DNA of 64,000 nucleotides from Posidonia oceanica (taxonomy: Eukaryota; Streptophyta; Magnoliopsida; Alismatales; Posidoniaceae): assembly GCA_037176725.1 (NCBI GenBank), contig JAZBRS010000077.1:3286001-3350000 (forward strand), read 5' to 3'. The notes under the pieces were generated by a model, which saw nothing but the letters and a program-made list of their open reading frames with translations, did not search any database and was not told the origin of the DNA. Position 1 is the first letter of the stretch, and the number at the start of each line of letters is the position of its first letter. Positions 31,708 to 43,978 of the stretch are shown piece after piece. Both the position numbers and the translations under genes were made by a program.

Positions 31708-34700
31708 TGTAGACACCCCATTTTGACAGGCTGGATCGTTTGGAGCCTTCTGGTGGCTGCTGGACCCGAATCTAGACCCAAATCCACACCTTCCTCTCCT
31801 TCTTTCCCTTCAAAACAAGCCCAAACCTGACCTAGAATTACCCCCCTTTTCCCGAGCCTGAAAACCTACCAAAATCCATAGGAAAACTCACCCCTGATGA
31901 CTTAGCAAACCCACCAAAAAGCCTGCAAAAATTCAAACCAGACCCCTCCCAAAAACCCTAGGAAACTTAGGCAAAAATACCCTTTTTCTACACCTCAAAA
32001 CCCCTCCAAAACTTCCTCAAAACCAAACCAAAACTCCGGGACCAGAACTAGAAACCCTAGACCCCACACCCGCCAAATTTCACCCCTTTCCGAGACTCCT
32101 AAGACCCCCTTTTGCCTGGATTATCGTTTTCTCTCTCCGGGATTATCGTTTTCTCTCTCCTCTCTCTCTCCTGATTATCGTCTCTCTTTTCATCCCCTTC
32201 TTGCCCTTTCTCTGGCTTGGCTGTGGGCCCCCTTTGTACTCCTATCCTTTCTCCATCTTATTCCTATTTTTATTTTATTTTTAGCATCTTTTCCGAATTT
32301 TAAAAATCTTTTCCCCAAACCTATCTCTTTCCCCTTTTATTCTCCTTTTTCCCCTTTTCTTCTTCTTTTCCTTTTCCTCCTTCTCTCTTTTGCAAAAACC
32401 CATAAAAATCCTTAAAAATCTGTAAAACCCCAAAACATAAAAGAAACAAATCAGAATTCCAAGAAAAGCAACTAAAAAACATTAAACAAATGATTAAAAA
32501 CTCAAGCTTAACTAAATCAAGCTAAAAAGAAAATCAAGCATGCAAACTAAAAAATGCAAAACAAACTAAAGGAAAATACTGTAAAATCAAGTAAAAAACT
32601 GAAATAAAGTCAGAACCTACCCAAGATAAAAACCCCACTGAAAGAATTAAAAAACAAACCCTAAAGGAAAGAATTAAAAATCAAATACTAAAACAAGTAA
32701 TTAAAGAAGACAAAAGGCTTAACCTAATAAACATAAGAAAAAAAAAACAGCATAAGAACTTAATAAAAAAAGGAAAAAGAAAATTCAGTTAAAAGACTTA
32801 AAACACTTAATCAAACCAGAAAAATCCAACTAAAAAACATCAAGAAGAATTAACAAATAAAAATCAAAAAACATAGGTCAAAAGACTTAAAGAAGGAAAA
32901 TATAAAAGACTAGAACTAAAAAGCCCAAAACCCACTCAAAATAATATAAAAATAAATCCTAAAAATCCTAATTAACATCCTAAAATACTTAACAAGAAAA
33001 CACAATTTTAAAAACAATTTTAAAGAATTTAACCAACACTTAATCAAGCGGAAAATGAATTAACAACAAAAGAAAACCCTAAAACCCTAATCAAGCCTAA
33101 AACACACTAATTAACCTGAAAACGGTCATTAAAAAATCTAATTAAACGCCTAACCTACAACCCAAGTCATCTAATATTTTTTATTTATTTTTATCTTATT
33201 TTTTCTATTTTATTTCCCTACTTCTTTCCATCTTTCTTTCTTCCTTCTTTTTATCCTTTCTTTTCTTCTTTACTGGGCTCACCAGCCCATTCCCCTTTTT
33301 TCTTTTTTAAACCCGCAGCCCACAGCCACAGTCAACGAGCGTTCGTCTTCCTCCTTCCCTCCTCCTGCAGGTCTACAGTGCCAGCTGCTCTGCTACAGTC
33401 CTGCCACAGCAGCTGCAGCGCCAGCCCCTGTCACCGCAGACCTGCGCTCGCACGTCTCTGCCGGGCCGGACCGGCGTGCGCCGCACCGCGTCCGTGCTTC
33501 CTGCCACCGCCCCTCCGCATTAATTCGCCACAGACAAGCCTGCAAGCAACCAGAATTTTAAGAGCCAAAAACTGGAGGAGAAAGGGAGGAGAGTTCATCA
33601 GGAGAAAGAAGAGAGTTCATCTGGAGAGAGCAGACGATTCCAGAGGTAATCCCCAGCCGGAGAGAACCCAGAGCTCCCTCTCTTCCACCCAGAAAAGACC
33701 AGAATTTTCTCCCCTTCAATTCGACTGCAAACCGAAGCCAGAACACCTCCGAAATCACTCGGAATTGGCCCCCGAATCTCACCCAAACTTCTTACAACAC
33801 ACCCCCCCCATTCCACACGAAGAACCAACCCAGCATTTCCCCCCGACCACCCAGAAATTCACACAGAACCCAACTCTCTTCCACCTCAGAATTCCCAACT
33901 CCACAGACCACCTTTCCTCCCCAAACTCTGCCCCGTTACTCACTGAGACACTACCTCTCCAACCCCGCTTTGCTTCACCTCCAGTTCCCCTCACAGACGA
34001 AATCTAGCACCACAAACAGTTGCCTTCCCCTCTGACCAGAGAATCGTCCAACCAGCAAACTCCACCCACAGCCTCCACAGACCCTTCCAACCATCCAGAA
34101 CCCATCACTGAAGTCCCAGCTACCCACCGGAAGCCCCCGCTCGATCCAGAGGGCAACAGGCACCTCCCCCCACCTCGGACGACCAGCAGTGCACCCAATT
34201 TTGCTGAATCTTCCTCCGACCTTCGAAGCTTGCGTCCAGCCATCCAGGAAGCCCCGGAGAGTCGCTTTGAGGCGATTCCAGCCCTCGCGAGCAGCGGACA
34301 GCGCTTCCCCTCACCGGACGAACTCCACCGGTGGCTTCTGGAACCACCTGCGTCGGGAGGACGTCTCAGACGCGGAAACTGGTAAACGTCTACTCCTTCA
34401 GCCTCCTCATCCTCTCCTCTTGCTTTTCCACCCCTCGAAAAGGGGTTCTGCAGCCGCGTTCGCGAGGTCAGCGCCGTCGCTGACCTTCTTCCCCGACGAG
34501 CTCGATGCTCGTCCCGTCGCGCCGAGCTGCAGAACGACCTCCCGTTGGTCGTCCTAGCTCCGCACGGCCTCCTGGACTCCGGTCGTGGCCTCCGTTTCCT
34601 CCGACGTCGCTCCAACACGCCAGACTGCCCCAAATCTGTTTCAGACCTCCGGTGGCTCCTCAGCTCCGCTCCAAGCAGCGTCGCCGCTCGCCGGACGTCG

Positions 34701-37368
34701 CCTGAGCTCCGCCAGGGCCTGGTGAAGCTCGCCCGCCGAGCTACCCCCCAGCCTTCAGCCTTCTGCCCCCTTTGTCGGCCACTGGTAGCGACTGCTACAG
34801 TGGCCGACGACCTGCATTTTCACTGTAGCAACATTTTCGTTTAACTTAGTTATTTTGCCCTAAATTGCATTTCTGGTCTTAGTTGTTGTTATTTTGCGTT
34901 CTTGTCGTTCATTTGATTAAATCTGCTGATTTTTGTACTGAAACTATATTAAATTGCATGAAATGTTTATGTTTCTCTGTTTTTGCATTCTGGTCCATTT
35001 ACTGTGCATTCCTTCATTAATAAGTTTGATTTCAGTCCCTCTGTTTTTTATTTTTGCACTTAAGTCCCGCAGTAGTTTAATTAGATTTAATGCATTAACT
35101 TTGCCATACTAAATTGCATTCTGGGTCCCTCTTGCTTTTTGTTTTTGCATCCTGGTCCTCTGCACTGTAGAACTTAGGTCTTATTTTTTATTTTTGCTTG
35201 TTGCATTGCATTTATCCCCCTCTGTTTTCTGATTTATGCATGTAGGTCCACTCTAATGGACAGTAATCATTTTACATGCATTTTAGCTTATTGCATTGCA
35301 TTTTTGACCCTGATCTTTTTAAAAATCACACTGCAGTCCTGTAATCTATTTTTCAGAGCATGTTTTCCATATGAAATTGCATTTTTGACCCCTGCATGAT
35401 TTGAAAATTACACATAGAGCCTTGCATCTTTCAAAAACCATGTAAAAAGACCGTTTTGCCCCTAAGTTGCATTCTAACTCCTATGCTTGCAAAATTGCAT
35501 GTAGACCCTCCACTTGCACTCCCGGACTCCCCGGAACCCCGTTTTCTGGAAAATTTGCATTTTAGCCCCCTTTCTTTCTTCAAAAATGCTTTTGAATCCC
35601 TGTTCTTCCCAAATTGCTTTTCTTTATCTTTTCTTGCTTTGCATGCATCCTGCATTCATCAAGTCTGGCATTTTAGCTCCGCTTTGCATACACTAAGCAC
35701 TTTTAACTCCCCTTCACTCGGGAGGACCTTCAGCACACCCCTAGGACCTCCTGAACACTTAGGTCTGTTCTTCTCACATGTTCTGGCCCTTCTGCTCTGG
35801 AGCAGCGATATCTTCCAATCCGACCGTTGGATCTCCTCAAGAAAGCTGCCCGGGCGACCGCAGCGAAGCGCTCTTCAGCATGGACCAAGCAGATCCCCGA
35901 TCAGACTCCCGGATCTCCAGGTATATCCTCCTGAACCCCTGCACTACATTCATTTGCATGCCATTTGCACCGTTTTGCGTGCCCTTTGGTTTTCTCGCCT
36001 CGTTTTGCGTGCTTTCGAGTTTTCTCGCTTCGTTTTGCGTGCCGCTTCTTTGTTTTGCACCGTTTTGCGTGCCCTTTAGTTTTTCCGCTCCGTTTTGCGT
36101 GCCTTCATGTTTTCCGCTCCGTTTTGCGTGCCTTCATGTTTTCTCGCTCCGTTTTGCGCGCCGCTTCTTTGTCTTGCACCGTTTTGCGTGCCCTTTAGTT
36201 TTTCCGCTCCGTTTTGCGTGCCTTCATGTTTTCTCGCTCCGTTTTGTGCGCCGCTTCTTTGTTTTGCACCGTTTTGCGTGCCCTTTAGTTTTTCCGCTCC
36301 GTTTTGCATGCCTTCATGTTTTCCGCTCTGTTTTGCGTGCCTTCATGTTTTCTCGCTCCGTTTTGCGCGCCGCTTCTTTGTTCTGCACCGTTTTGCGTGC
36401 CCTTTAGTTTTCTTGCACCGTTTTGCGTGCTTTCATGTTTTCTCGCTCCGTTTTGCGCGCCGCCTCTTCGTCTTGCACCGTTTTGCGTGCCCTTTCGTTT
36501 TCTCGTCTCGTTTTGCGAGCCCTTGTTTTCCTTGCCCGGTTTTGCGCCCTTCTTTCGTTTTCCTGCACGGTTTGGCATTCTTGCTCCATTCCTTGTGCCG
36601 TTTTGCATGTCAACCTGGTTTTCGCATCTTTTTGCATACTTGTTTCGTTCCTCGCACTGTTTTACGCCGTTTTCCCTTGCATGTCGATTATATTGCATGG
36701 TTTTCTCGCTGTTTCGCTTTTTTCGCCTGCATTTGCATATAGGGCAGTGATGCTTACTGTCCGGAGTTCTCACGAGCCAGGTTTCGCCCGGTTCGGAACA
36801 CAGACAGCGTTGCTGAGCACTTCGATTGCACGTTTACTTCCTTGCATCGTCTTTCATCACTTAGAGCACACCTTCGAGCATTTAGACAGGCATTCATTGG
36901 CATTTAGGCATCTAAAGTCTGCATTTCCCTGCATATGCGAGCGTAAGCCTAAAAAGACCGATTCTCGGGCGTGTCGGGGGTGCCTAACACCTTCCCCGCG
37001 CGTAACAGGAGTCCTTACCCTCTCTTGGCCCGCAATGACCATATCGCCCTTGTCCTAGGCACGAGTCACTTCATTTGCATTCATTTGCATCTTATTTCTT
37101 TTGCATTGCCCTGCATTGCATCTTTTGCTTGGTTTCGCGTAATTATTCACGCATTTCCCCGGTTTTCCTTGTCTCCCGATTTAATAGACTTGGTGGCGAC
37201 TCCGATTTTGTCTTGTCTTCTTCTTTTCTTTCCTTGTTTTCCTCTTTTAAATGTTTTCGAGTTAGGTCTTCCTTCTCGGACATAGCCGCTTATAGTGAGC
37301 CTGATTCCGATCGGTGCACGCGAGCTCTGGCATCGTGCATGGACGATCCGAACGCCGGGATCGCTACA
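31708..37368 (+). repeat. 3' LTR of element A
   Basis: 5661 bp, nearly identical to 14425-20084. Differences are single bases, several of them C/T or G/A, plus a reordered minisatellite (35964-36710). An open frame of 209 codons at 33378-34007 is closed in the 5' LTR by a stop at about 16328, so it is not conserved as a protein. Donor-like sites are at 34381/34382 and 35920/35921, the conserved block at 36950-37072 and the PBS-like relic at 37194-37203. Confidence 0.95.
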
Positions 37369-37373
37369 CCTAT
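37369..37373 (+). repeat. Target-site duplication of element A, right copy
   Basis: CCTAT, identical to 14420-14424; LTR B resumes after it. Confidence 0.95.
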
Positions 37374-38647
37374 CTGGCTTGATCTCTGAATAACTTTTGA
37401 TCAGACTGTTGGATCTTTATGATCTAAACATCTGAATCTTCCTTGTTGAATGATCTTTTATTCAAATCTGAGTTTACTCAGATCAAGCATCAAATCATCA
37501 AGTTATGCCCATTTGAATCACTGCATACCATTCTAGAATTTTCCCTTCATTGCATGTTTGTAGGTTTTGCGTTATAACTTGCATTGCATTCATTGTTTTC
37601 TCGATCTGTCTTCTCAAGCATGTAGATTAGGTTTCACCGATCGGTTTACGTGTCGCTTGCATGCTTTTGATCTCAAGTTCATCATGTTGATTTCATTTCT
37701 CCCATTGCATGCCCATGCATCCATGCACATAGTTAGAACATTGTTTCACCGCCTCGAGCCTTACATCTTTGGGTTTTGAGCAATGATTGTTCAATGTTTG
37801 CTAAGCATGATTTGTTGGCGGGTGTTGGCAGCATATGAGTCTAGCAAGCCTTCTTGGTGCCCAAATCTGACGCGATCCCTCAACAGATAACACTGACGTG
37901 CTCGCCTGGTGCGACCAACCCAGATCAGAGCAAACATTAAGACAAAGCTCCGTTTCTCTCATAGTTTTCCCTTTGCTTGCCACATCCTTGCATTGTATGG
38001 TTTTCCGCCTCTATTTTGTTTTCCCTTCGCTTGCCGTATCCTTGCATTGTATGGTTTTCCGCCTCTATTTTGTTTCCCTTTGCATGCCACATCCTCGCAT
38101 TGCATGGTTTTCCTCCGACGTTTTGTTTCTCGCCTGCATTGCATTTAGGGCGATGATGTTTACTGTTTGGACTTCTTTAGAACCGCGGTACGCTCGGTTT
38201 AGATACTAACAGTGCCACTGAGCACATAGATCGCATGTTTTTTTTTCCCTCATGCATCGTGGCATCTTAAGCATACATTTAAGCATATTAAAGCATTCAT
38301 GGCATGGCATAGCATTCATTCCGCACATGCGAGCGAGATTAGCCTAGAAAGACCGCTCCTCGGGCGCATGGGGGTGCCTAACACCTTCCCCATGCGTAAC
38401 AGGAGTCCTTACCTTTTCTCTTGGCCCGCAATGACCATTGTGTCTGCATCCATTGGCACGAGTCATACATTTTGCATCATATCGCATGCATAGCATTTTT
38501 CCTCAGTTTTCCTTATCTCCCGATAATAGACTAGGTGGTGACTCCGTTCTTACTTTATTCTTTGTTTTCTTCGCCATTTATCCGTGACTTTCTCTTTTCA
38601 CTCGTGTCGGTCAATCCGGCATCGCGGCGGGGATAGTCATAAGGACA
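37374..38647 (+). repeat. LTR of element B, right part
   Basis: It resumes after element A and ends ATAAGGACA, one base before a primer-binding site. It contains repeats of TGCATTGTATGGTTTTCC (37980-38120), the conserved LTR block (38345-38466) and a PBS-like relic TGGTGACTCC (38536-38545). The donor-like position found in LTRs I, A and E is lost here (CAAG|TTATG near 37500). Confidence 0.85.
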
Positions 38648-38648
38648 G

Positions 38649-38665
38649 TGGCGACTCCACTGGGG
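38649..38665 (+). promoter_or_regulatory. Primer-binding site, element B
   Basis: TGGCGACTCCACTGGGG, one mismatch from the tRNA-Arg(ACG) complement seen in element A, one base after the LTR. Confidence 0.85.
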
Positions 38666-39748
38666 ACTCGCATGACTCCGGCTTTCGCTTGGCTTTCTCA
38701 TTTGCTTGGTTTTTGCATTTTACGTGCCTTTATGCTTATGCTTGCTTTAATTATTGCTTAATTACCATGCTTACTTGTCTTCTGAAGTGGTGAATGCTTA
38801 CTTGCACACATATGCCATGCCACCACTTGCACATATTCTGCAGCATGCTTTTTGATGTGATGGACGTTTTCCCTTTTTCACCATCATGTCCACAATGCCT
38901 GCACATGCCATGCACCTATCTTTTGCCTTGTTGTATGATGCTTACATGCCATGACTTGTTGTCTCTTTCCCCCTTTTGCATATGCCATGCCTAAGACAAC
39001 TAGAGACATACTTGCTTCCCTTTTGGCTTAATTTAAAAGCTACAATAAAGCCAAACAACAACATTTAAGCGCAACTAGAGCCAAACTTGCATTTTTTCCC
39101 CTTTGGCTAAATAAAAAGAAAGTAAAAATCATATAAGCATCTTTGCATGAATGAGCATCTTAGAAAGCATGCATCTTCTCCTCCCTGAGTCCACCCACAG
39201 TCTGAGAAGGATGGATCCAATCGTTCGTTCTATGGCTTCGATGTGGGACGAGTTGATCAATCTGGGTCTAGGGTCATGTCGGTGTTTGTAGAGGGTACAA
39301 GCTCACTGCTACTGCATGAGTCAAGGCCACGAATTCACCTCTCATATGTTCTTTCACCCTTGGCTTTGGTAGGGCTGAAAGAGAGGCGAGAACCTACTTT
39401 TTGACCTAAGTCGTAAACCCATACCCCTGTGAGTTTGTCTGAGTATACAGCCTACTCAGGACATACATGGTGAGAGAGCGCATATTAGGACATTCATCTG
39501 CATGAGTGCCATTCATACCACCATAAAAATTTGCATTGCGTCGTTGTCCAGGTTTCTGACCTGTTGTTTTGCCTATTTTCAGGTAGGTGCGAGGTCCTTA
39601 GCCGGAGCTCGAGCGTCTCTATCATGGGTAGCTCCCCGTGGTCCCCCTCTCTTTTCGGGTTGTTCGTCGCCTTCGACAATAGCTCATCCTAAGACTCATG
39701 CATCTTCTTTTCGCCGCAGCCCTATCTTTACCCGCTTGCGGTTAGCCA
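38666..39748 (+). other. 5' leader of element B
   Basis: Non-coding, alignable with the leaders of A and D at 39180-39480. The acceptor-like TATTTTCAG|GT is at 39582/39583. No other feature seen. Confidence 0.65.
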
Positions 39749-41190
39749 TGGCCCAGTATGCCAGCAAACCTCTTGCTTCTGTTGCCTTGGAGGAGATACC
39801 CATCTCGGTCACTCCTTCTTCTGTAGCTTCTCCTTCCTTTCATGCATTCTATTTCAGGGTGCATGATGATCCCTTGCTTACTCTGAGACGACCATGGATC
39901 ATAGTCGGTTCAGAGCCCGTCACCGATTCTATTGCGGTGACCACCACTCGGGCTTTGGATACCCCGCCTCTCGCCCCTTCTTTGGGCTTTCCTGTTTCAA
40001 GAATTCAGCTCGCTGCGACCGCTTCTGCTGTAGGGTCTGTTTCTCTCGGTCCTTTTGTACCCGTGCCCCCTTCAGCAACTACACCTTTACATCCTGACTC
40101 GTCGGTCGACGAGTCCCCTGCCATGCGGGCGCAGCATCTGTTGGCTATGGCCTAGAGGTTGCAAGGCATGGCTCTTTCCTTTGGTCCTGCTTCTTCGCTC
40201 CCTCCTCCTCTGACCCTTGAGGTTCCAGTGCAACCCTCCTTGACTTTGCAGGCTCACCACACTGCACTTCCGCCCTTACCATCGCCCCATCTCCTCACAG
40301 CTTTGACGATGGGGGCGCCTTATCTGCTTCCTGTACTCGCACAACACTATCCACAGCATACAACTCCGTCACTTGGTGGCCAGTCCTTCGAATTGGTAAG
40401 AGCACAACATCTCCTGAGCCCGTTGCCCGGAACCGTACCGGTACAACAGCTGCTGCTCCCATACACTGCACAACACACAACACAGCATGCCTTTACTCAT
40501 CCCCTTTGCATCAGATTTAGGCTTCATCATGCATATCACCACACTTTGCAGCCTCGCACGGGTATGCTGGCCCTCACGCCTCGACACCAGCAGACGTGAT
40601 GGTGGATCCAGAGGAGTGCATTTGCGTGACCCACACAACATACACAGCACCTGCCTTAGCTGCACTAGTCTCGACAGCAGCGACTTCGGACGTCCTCCTG
40701 ACCAGGATGGGTGATCTAGAGAGAGCACTTCGTCAAGTGCAAGGCACAGACCGCTAGTCCTACCGATTCTGAGACCTCTGCTACTTTCCAGAGGTGACAC
40801 TCCCTGTGAACCTCTGCATCCTGGAATTTTACAAATACAGCGGTAGAGGCTACCCAATCTCACATCTGAAGGCGTACTACAGCGACCTCGTCCAGCCCCA
40901 GGCTGACGATAGGCTGCTGATTTGCTTGTTCTAGAAAAGTCTGACGGGCCCTGTCCTTAAGTGGTTCACATCACTTGACATGGCTACCATCAAGACTTGG
41001 GACGACCTTTCCCAGGCCTTCCAAGAACAGTATTCCTTCAACCTCGATTTGATCCTTAAGCACGAGGATCTTGTCGCTCTTCGGCAGAAGCCCTACGAAC
41101 CATTTGGGGAGTATGTTGGCCGCTGGCGCACCTTGGCCTCCCAGGTCAAAGATAGACCCTCGGACGAGGAGTCTATTGAGATCATCAAGG
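39749..41190 (+). pseudogene. Broken gag of element B, 3'-truncated
   Basis: ATGGCCCAG start, Pro-rich N-terminus and gag core (ISHLKAYY, LTGPVLKWFTSLDMATIKTW, FGEYVGRWRTL). Stops include TAG at 40153-40155, 40755-40757 and 40932-40934 and TGA at 40770-40772; relatives have CAG, CAG, CAA/CAG and CGA there, so all fit C-to-T decay. The longest open pieces are 39749-40155, 40159-40599 and 40980-41255. Homology to gag stops at about 41190 (after DEESIEIIK), where leader sequence of a second element begins. No knuckle or protease follows. Confidence 0.85.
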
Positions 41191-41417
41191 CATTCATTTT
41201 TGCATGCATGCCATTCATGCCACCCCTATTAACCTTTTTTGCATTCATCCTCTGAGGCTTTTGTTGTTTTGCAGGTAGGTGCGAGCTCCTCAGCCAGGAT
41301 CTCGAGCGTCCCTCATCTCGGTCTTGAGCTATTTGTCGCCATTGACAAAAAGCTCTCCTTAGGTCTTGTGTCTCTACTCTCAGCCATAGACCCCTTTGCA
41401 CTCGCTCACTGTCCGTT
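41191..41417 (+). other. Leader fragment of element C with acceptor-like site
   Basis: Alignable with 39490-39748 of B. GTTGTTTTGCAG|GT at 41274/41275 is a good acceptor match. Confidence 0.65.
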
Positions 41418-43972
41418 ATGGCCCAGCATATCGGCGAGCCTCCTTCCTCTTTGGCGTCGGAGGAGATACCGACTTCGGTCTCTCCTTCCCTTGCTTTGAC
41501 ATCCGTTGTCTCTTCTCCACTTCTGGTGCAGGAGACTTCCCAGCCCCTCTATCTGGAACAAGGGTAGACCCTAGTCGATCTGGAGCTTGTCATCGAGCCA
41601 ACCACGGTGACCACCACTCAGGCTCTAGGAGCGTCGCCTTCTGTTCCTTCCCAGGGCCTTTCTATCTCGGGAATTCAGCCTTTTGTGGCTGCCTCTTGCG
41701 TAGGGTCTCTCCCTTTTGCTTCCTCTGTTTCCGTGCCCCCTTTGGCATACCCTCTTTTGCATCCTAGCTCGTCGGTCGACGAGTTCCCTGCCTCGCAAGC
41801 ACAACTTTTGTTGGCTAAGGTCGAGAGGCTATGAGGTATGGCTCTTGCACTCGACCCAACTGCGGCCCACTCTTCCCGTCCGACCCCTGAGGTTCTGGTG
41901 CAGCCCACTATAGCTCTACAGGCTCACCACACTGCACTTCCGCCCTTGTCATTGCCCCAGCTCCTCACAGCTTCGGCAATACAGGTGCCATATCTGCCTC
42001 CTGTGTCTGCACAACACCATCCACTGCATGCTACTCCATCACTTGATGGCCAGTCTCTTAGATTGACAGGAGCACAGCACCCTTAGAACCCGTTGCCCGG
42101 CACCGTGCCGGTGCCATAGCTGCTGCTCCCTCACATTGCACCTTACACTACACAGCATGTTATCTACCCATCCCCCATGCATCAGGTTCTGACCCCTACA
42201 TACATTCCACAACACTACTCACAATCGCACGGGTATGCTGGCCCTCACGCCTCGACACCAGGTGGCGTGATGCTGGATCCAGAGAAGCGCTTTCGCACGA
42301 CCCATACAACGTACGCTGCCCCTGCCTCTACTGTACAACCATTGCCAACAGCAGCTTCAGATCCCGTCCTCGCCAGGTTGGGAAATCTAGAAAGAGCACT
42401 TCGTCAAGTGCAAGGCATGGACCGCTAGTCCTACCAATTTCGAGACCTCTGTCTCTTTCCAAAGGTGACAGTCCCAGCGAAGTTCTGCATCCTAGAGTTT
42501 GAAAAGTACAATGGTAGAGGCTGCCCCATCTCGCATCTGAGGGCATACTGCGGAGACCTTCCTCAGTTTCAGGTTGACGACAGGCTCCTGATCCGTCTAT
42601 TCCAGAAGAGTCTGACCGGCCCCACGCTCAAGTGGTTCACTTCCCTTGACATGGCCGCTATCCAGACTTGGAACGACCTTTCCCAGGCTTTCCTTGGGTA
42701 GTATTCTTTCAACCTCAACTTGATCCCCAAGCGAGAGGATCTTGTCACCATTTGGCAGAGGCCCCACAAGCCATTTAGGGAGTATGTCGGTCGCTGGCGT
42801 TCCATAGCCGTCCAGGTCAGAGATAGACCCTCCGTCAAGGAATCTATCGACATGATCATCAAGGGGGCACAACCAGTGACCGGGGCACTGCTTAGCACCT
42901 AATCTGTCACTAGTCTTGCATCGCTGATTGGAGCTGGCGCTCGCGTGGAAAGCTCACTGCGAAGTTGGAATTTCCCCGCACTTGCTGCAGTGGCTGGGTA
43001 GATCAACCATAACTCCAGCAATAATCGCCGTGGCGGCACCAGCAACAGAGACTCCGCTTCCGACTACTCTGAACAGCATGCTGTCTCATACGTCGAACCT
43101 CCCGTAGAGCCTGCCTATGCAACGAGTCAGCCAGACTCTACTCAGCTAGATTACGCACATAGTCTTGCACCCACTACACACACTGCCACCGTCGAGCCAG
43201 TGCATCACGTCGCACCCGCTCAGCAAGGACTCCAACCAAGGCAAAGACGACCTCGTCGAGCCGAGTGTGATTACACCCCTCTGCCCGAACCATTGAGCGT
43301 CATCTTCCCTCAAGTTGAGTCACTCCTGAGACTCCCGGCTGTCCGTTCGTCACCGAATCCCCCCCGTGGTGGCATAACACGGATCAGTTCTGCAGCTTCC
43401 ATCGAGCCTCAAGGCACTCGATGGATGACTGCCTCACTCTCCGGGGTGCCGTTCAGTGCGTGATTGATCGCAGGATCATCAGCATTGACGCGCAGGAAGC
43501 AACACTTGCACATACAACTGCACTTGCACTCGCACACCTTAGTGTAGCCGGCCCTTCCTCTTCCGAGCCTGCAAGCTTCGTAGATGCCGGAACCTTGGGG
43601 GTCTTCTCCCTCACTCCAGTCTTCTTTAAGTCTAGCTCCACCCCGGTGGATCCTTCCGATCCCATCGGTGCAATCTCCTTTTCCTACCTTTCCTAGCTCG
43701 TTTGAGGGATGCTCGGAGACGCAACGGCAGCATCATCAACAAGCCCAATCGTGGCACCATCCAGGTCAGCATCTCCTCCAACCCTACCAGCACTGATGCT
43801 CCCCGCACTACCCTCAGCAGCACCAGTGCTCCCTGCACTGCCATCAGCAGCTCCAGTGCTCCCTGCACTGTCATCAGCCCTAGTGCTCCCCGCACTGCCA
43901 ACAGTGGACCCCACCGACAGCATCAGCAGTGTAGGAGCAGACCCAGCACCTCCCTCCCGAGGTTGCTGACAG
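41418..43972 (+). pseudogene. Broken gag of element C
   Basis: ATGGCCCAG start, frameshifts in the first 200 bases, then the Pro/His-rich linker, gag core (42465-42900), basic linker, and the LLRLPAVR / knuckle module, frameshifted near 43360. Stops at 41832-41834 (TGA), 42117-42119, 42426-42428, 42699-42701 and 42999-43001 (TAG) stand where relatives have CAA or CAG. A stretch rich in the repeated string CTCCC.GCACT.CCA encodes Ala/Ser/Pro repeats (43770-43940). Homology ends at the donor-like site; the protease is missing. Confidence 0.85.
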
Positions 43973-43978
43973 GTAAGT
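43970..43978 (+). promoter_or_regulatory. Splice-donor-like site at the end of gag, element C
   Basis: CAG|GTAAGT at 43972/43973, a perfect donor consensus, preceded by GAGGTTGCTGA as in element I. Confidence 0.55.

Larger units (their letters stand above)
14425..37368 (+). mobile_element. Element A, complete 22.9-kb non-autonomous Ty3/gypsy element carrying a plant mobile domain gene
   Basis: Two nearly identical LTRs of 5660 and 5661 bp (TGTAG...CTACA ends) are flanked by CCTAT. Inside are a tRNA-Arg primer-binding site, leader, gag-protease frame with one internal stop, a plant mobile domain (PMD) frame, a tandem-repeat-rich 3' region and a polypurine tract. No reverse transcriptase, RNase H or integrase is present, so movement would need enzymes from a relative. 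By eye about two dozen substitutions separate the first 4.2 kb of the LTRs, indicating a fairly recent insertion. Length, LTR size and primer resemble pea Ogre, but Ogre has pol. Confidence 0.95.
11744..41190 (+). mobile_element. Element B, LTR plus truncated internal region, split by element A
   Basis: The parts are an LTR (11744-14424 and 37374-38647, together 3955 bp), a primer-binding site (38649-38665), a leader and the first half of a broken gag, ending at a junction near 41190. Element A sits inside the LTR. The 3' half and 3' LTR of B are missing; the next LTR downstream (48070) does not pair with this one, because their first 100 bases after TGTAGACA differ. Confidence 0.75.

Noticed and set aside
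33378..34007. 209-codon frame in the 3' LTR of A
   Set aside because: Broken by a stop in the otherwise near-identical 5' LTR and lacking any known domain; it lies in the probable GC-rich leader segment.
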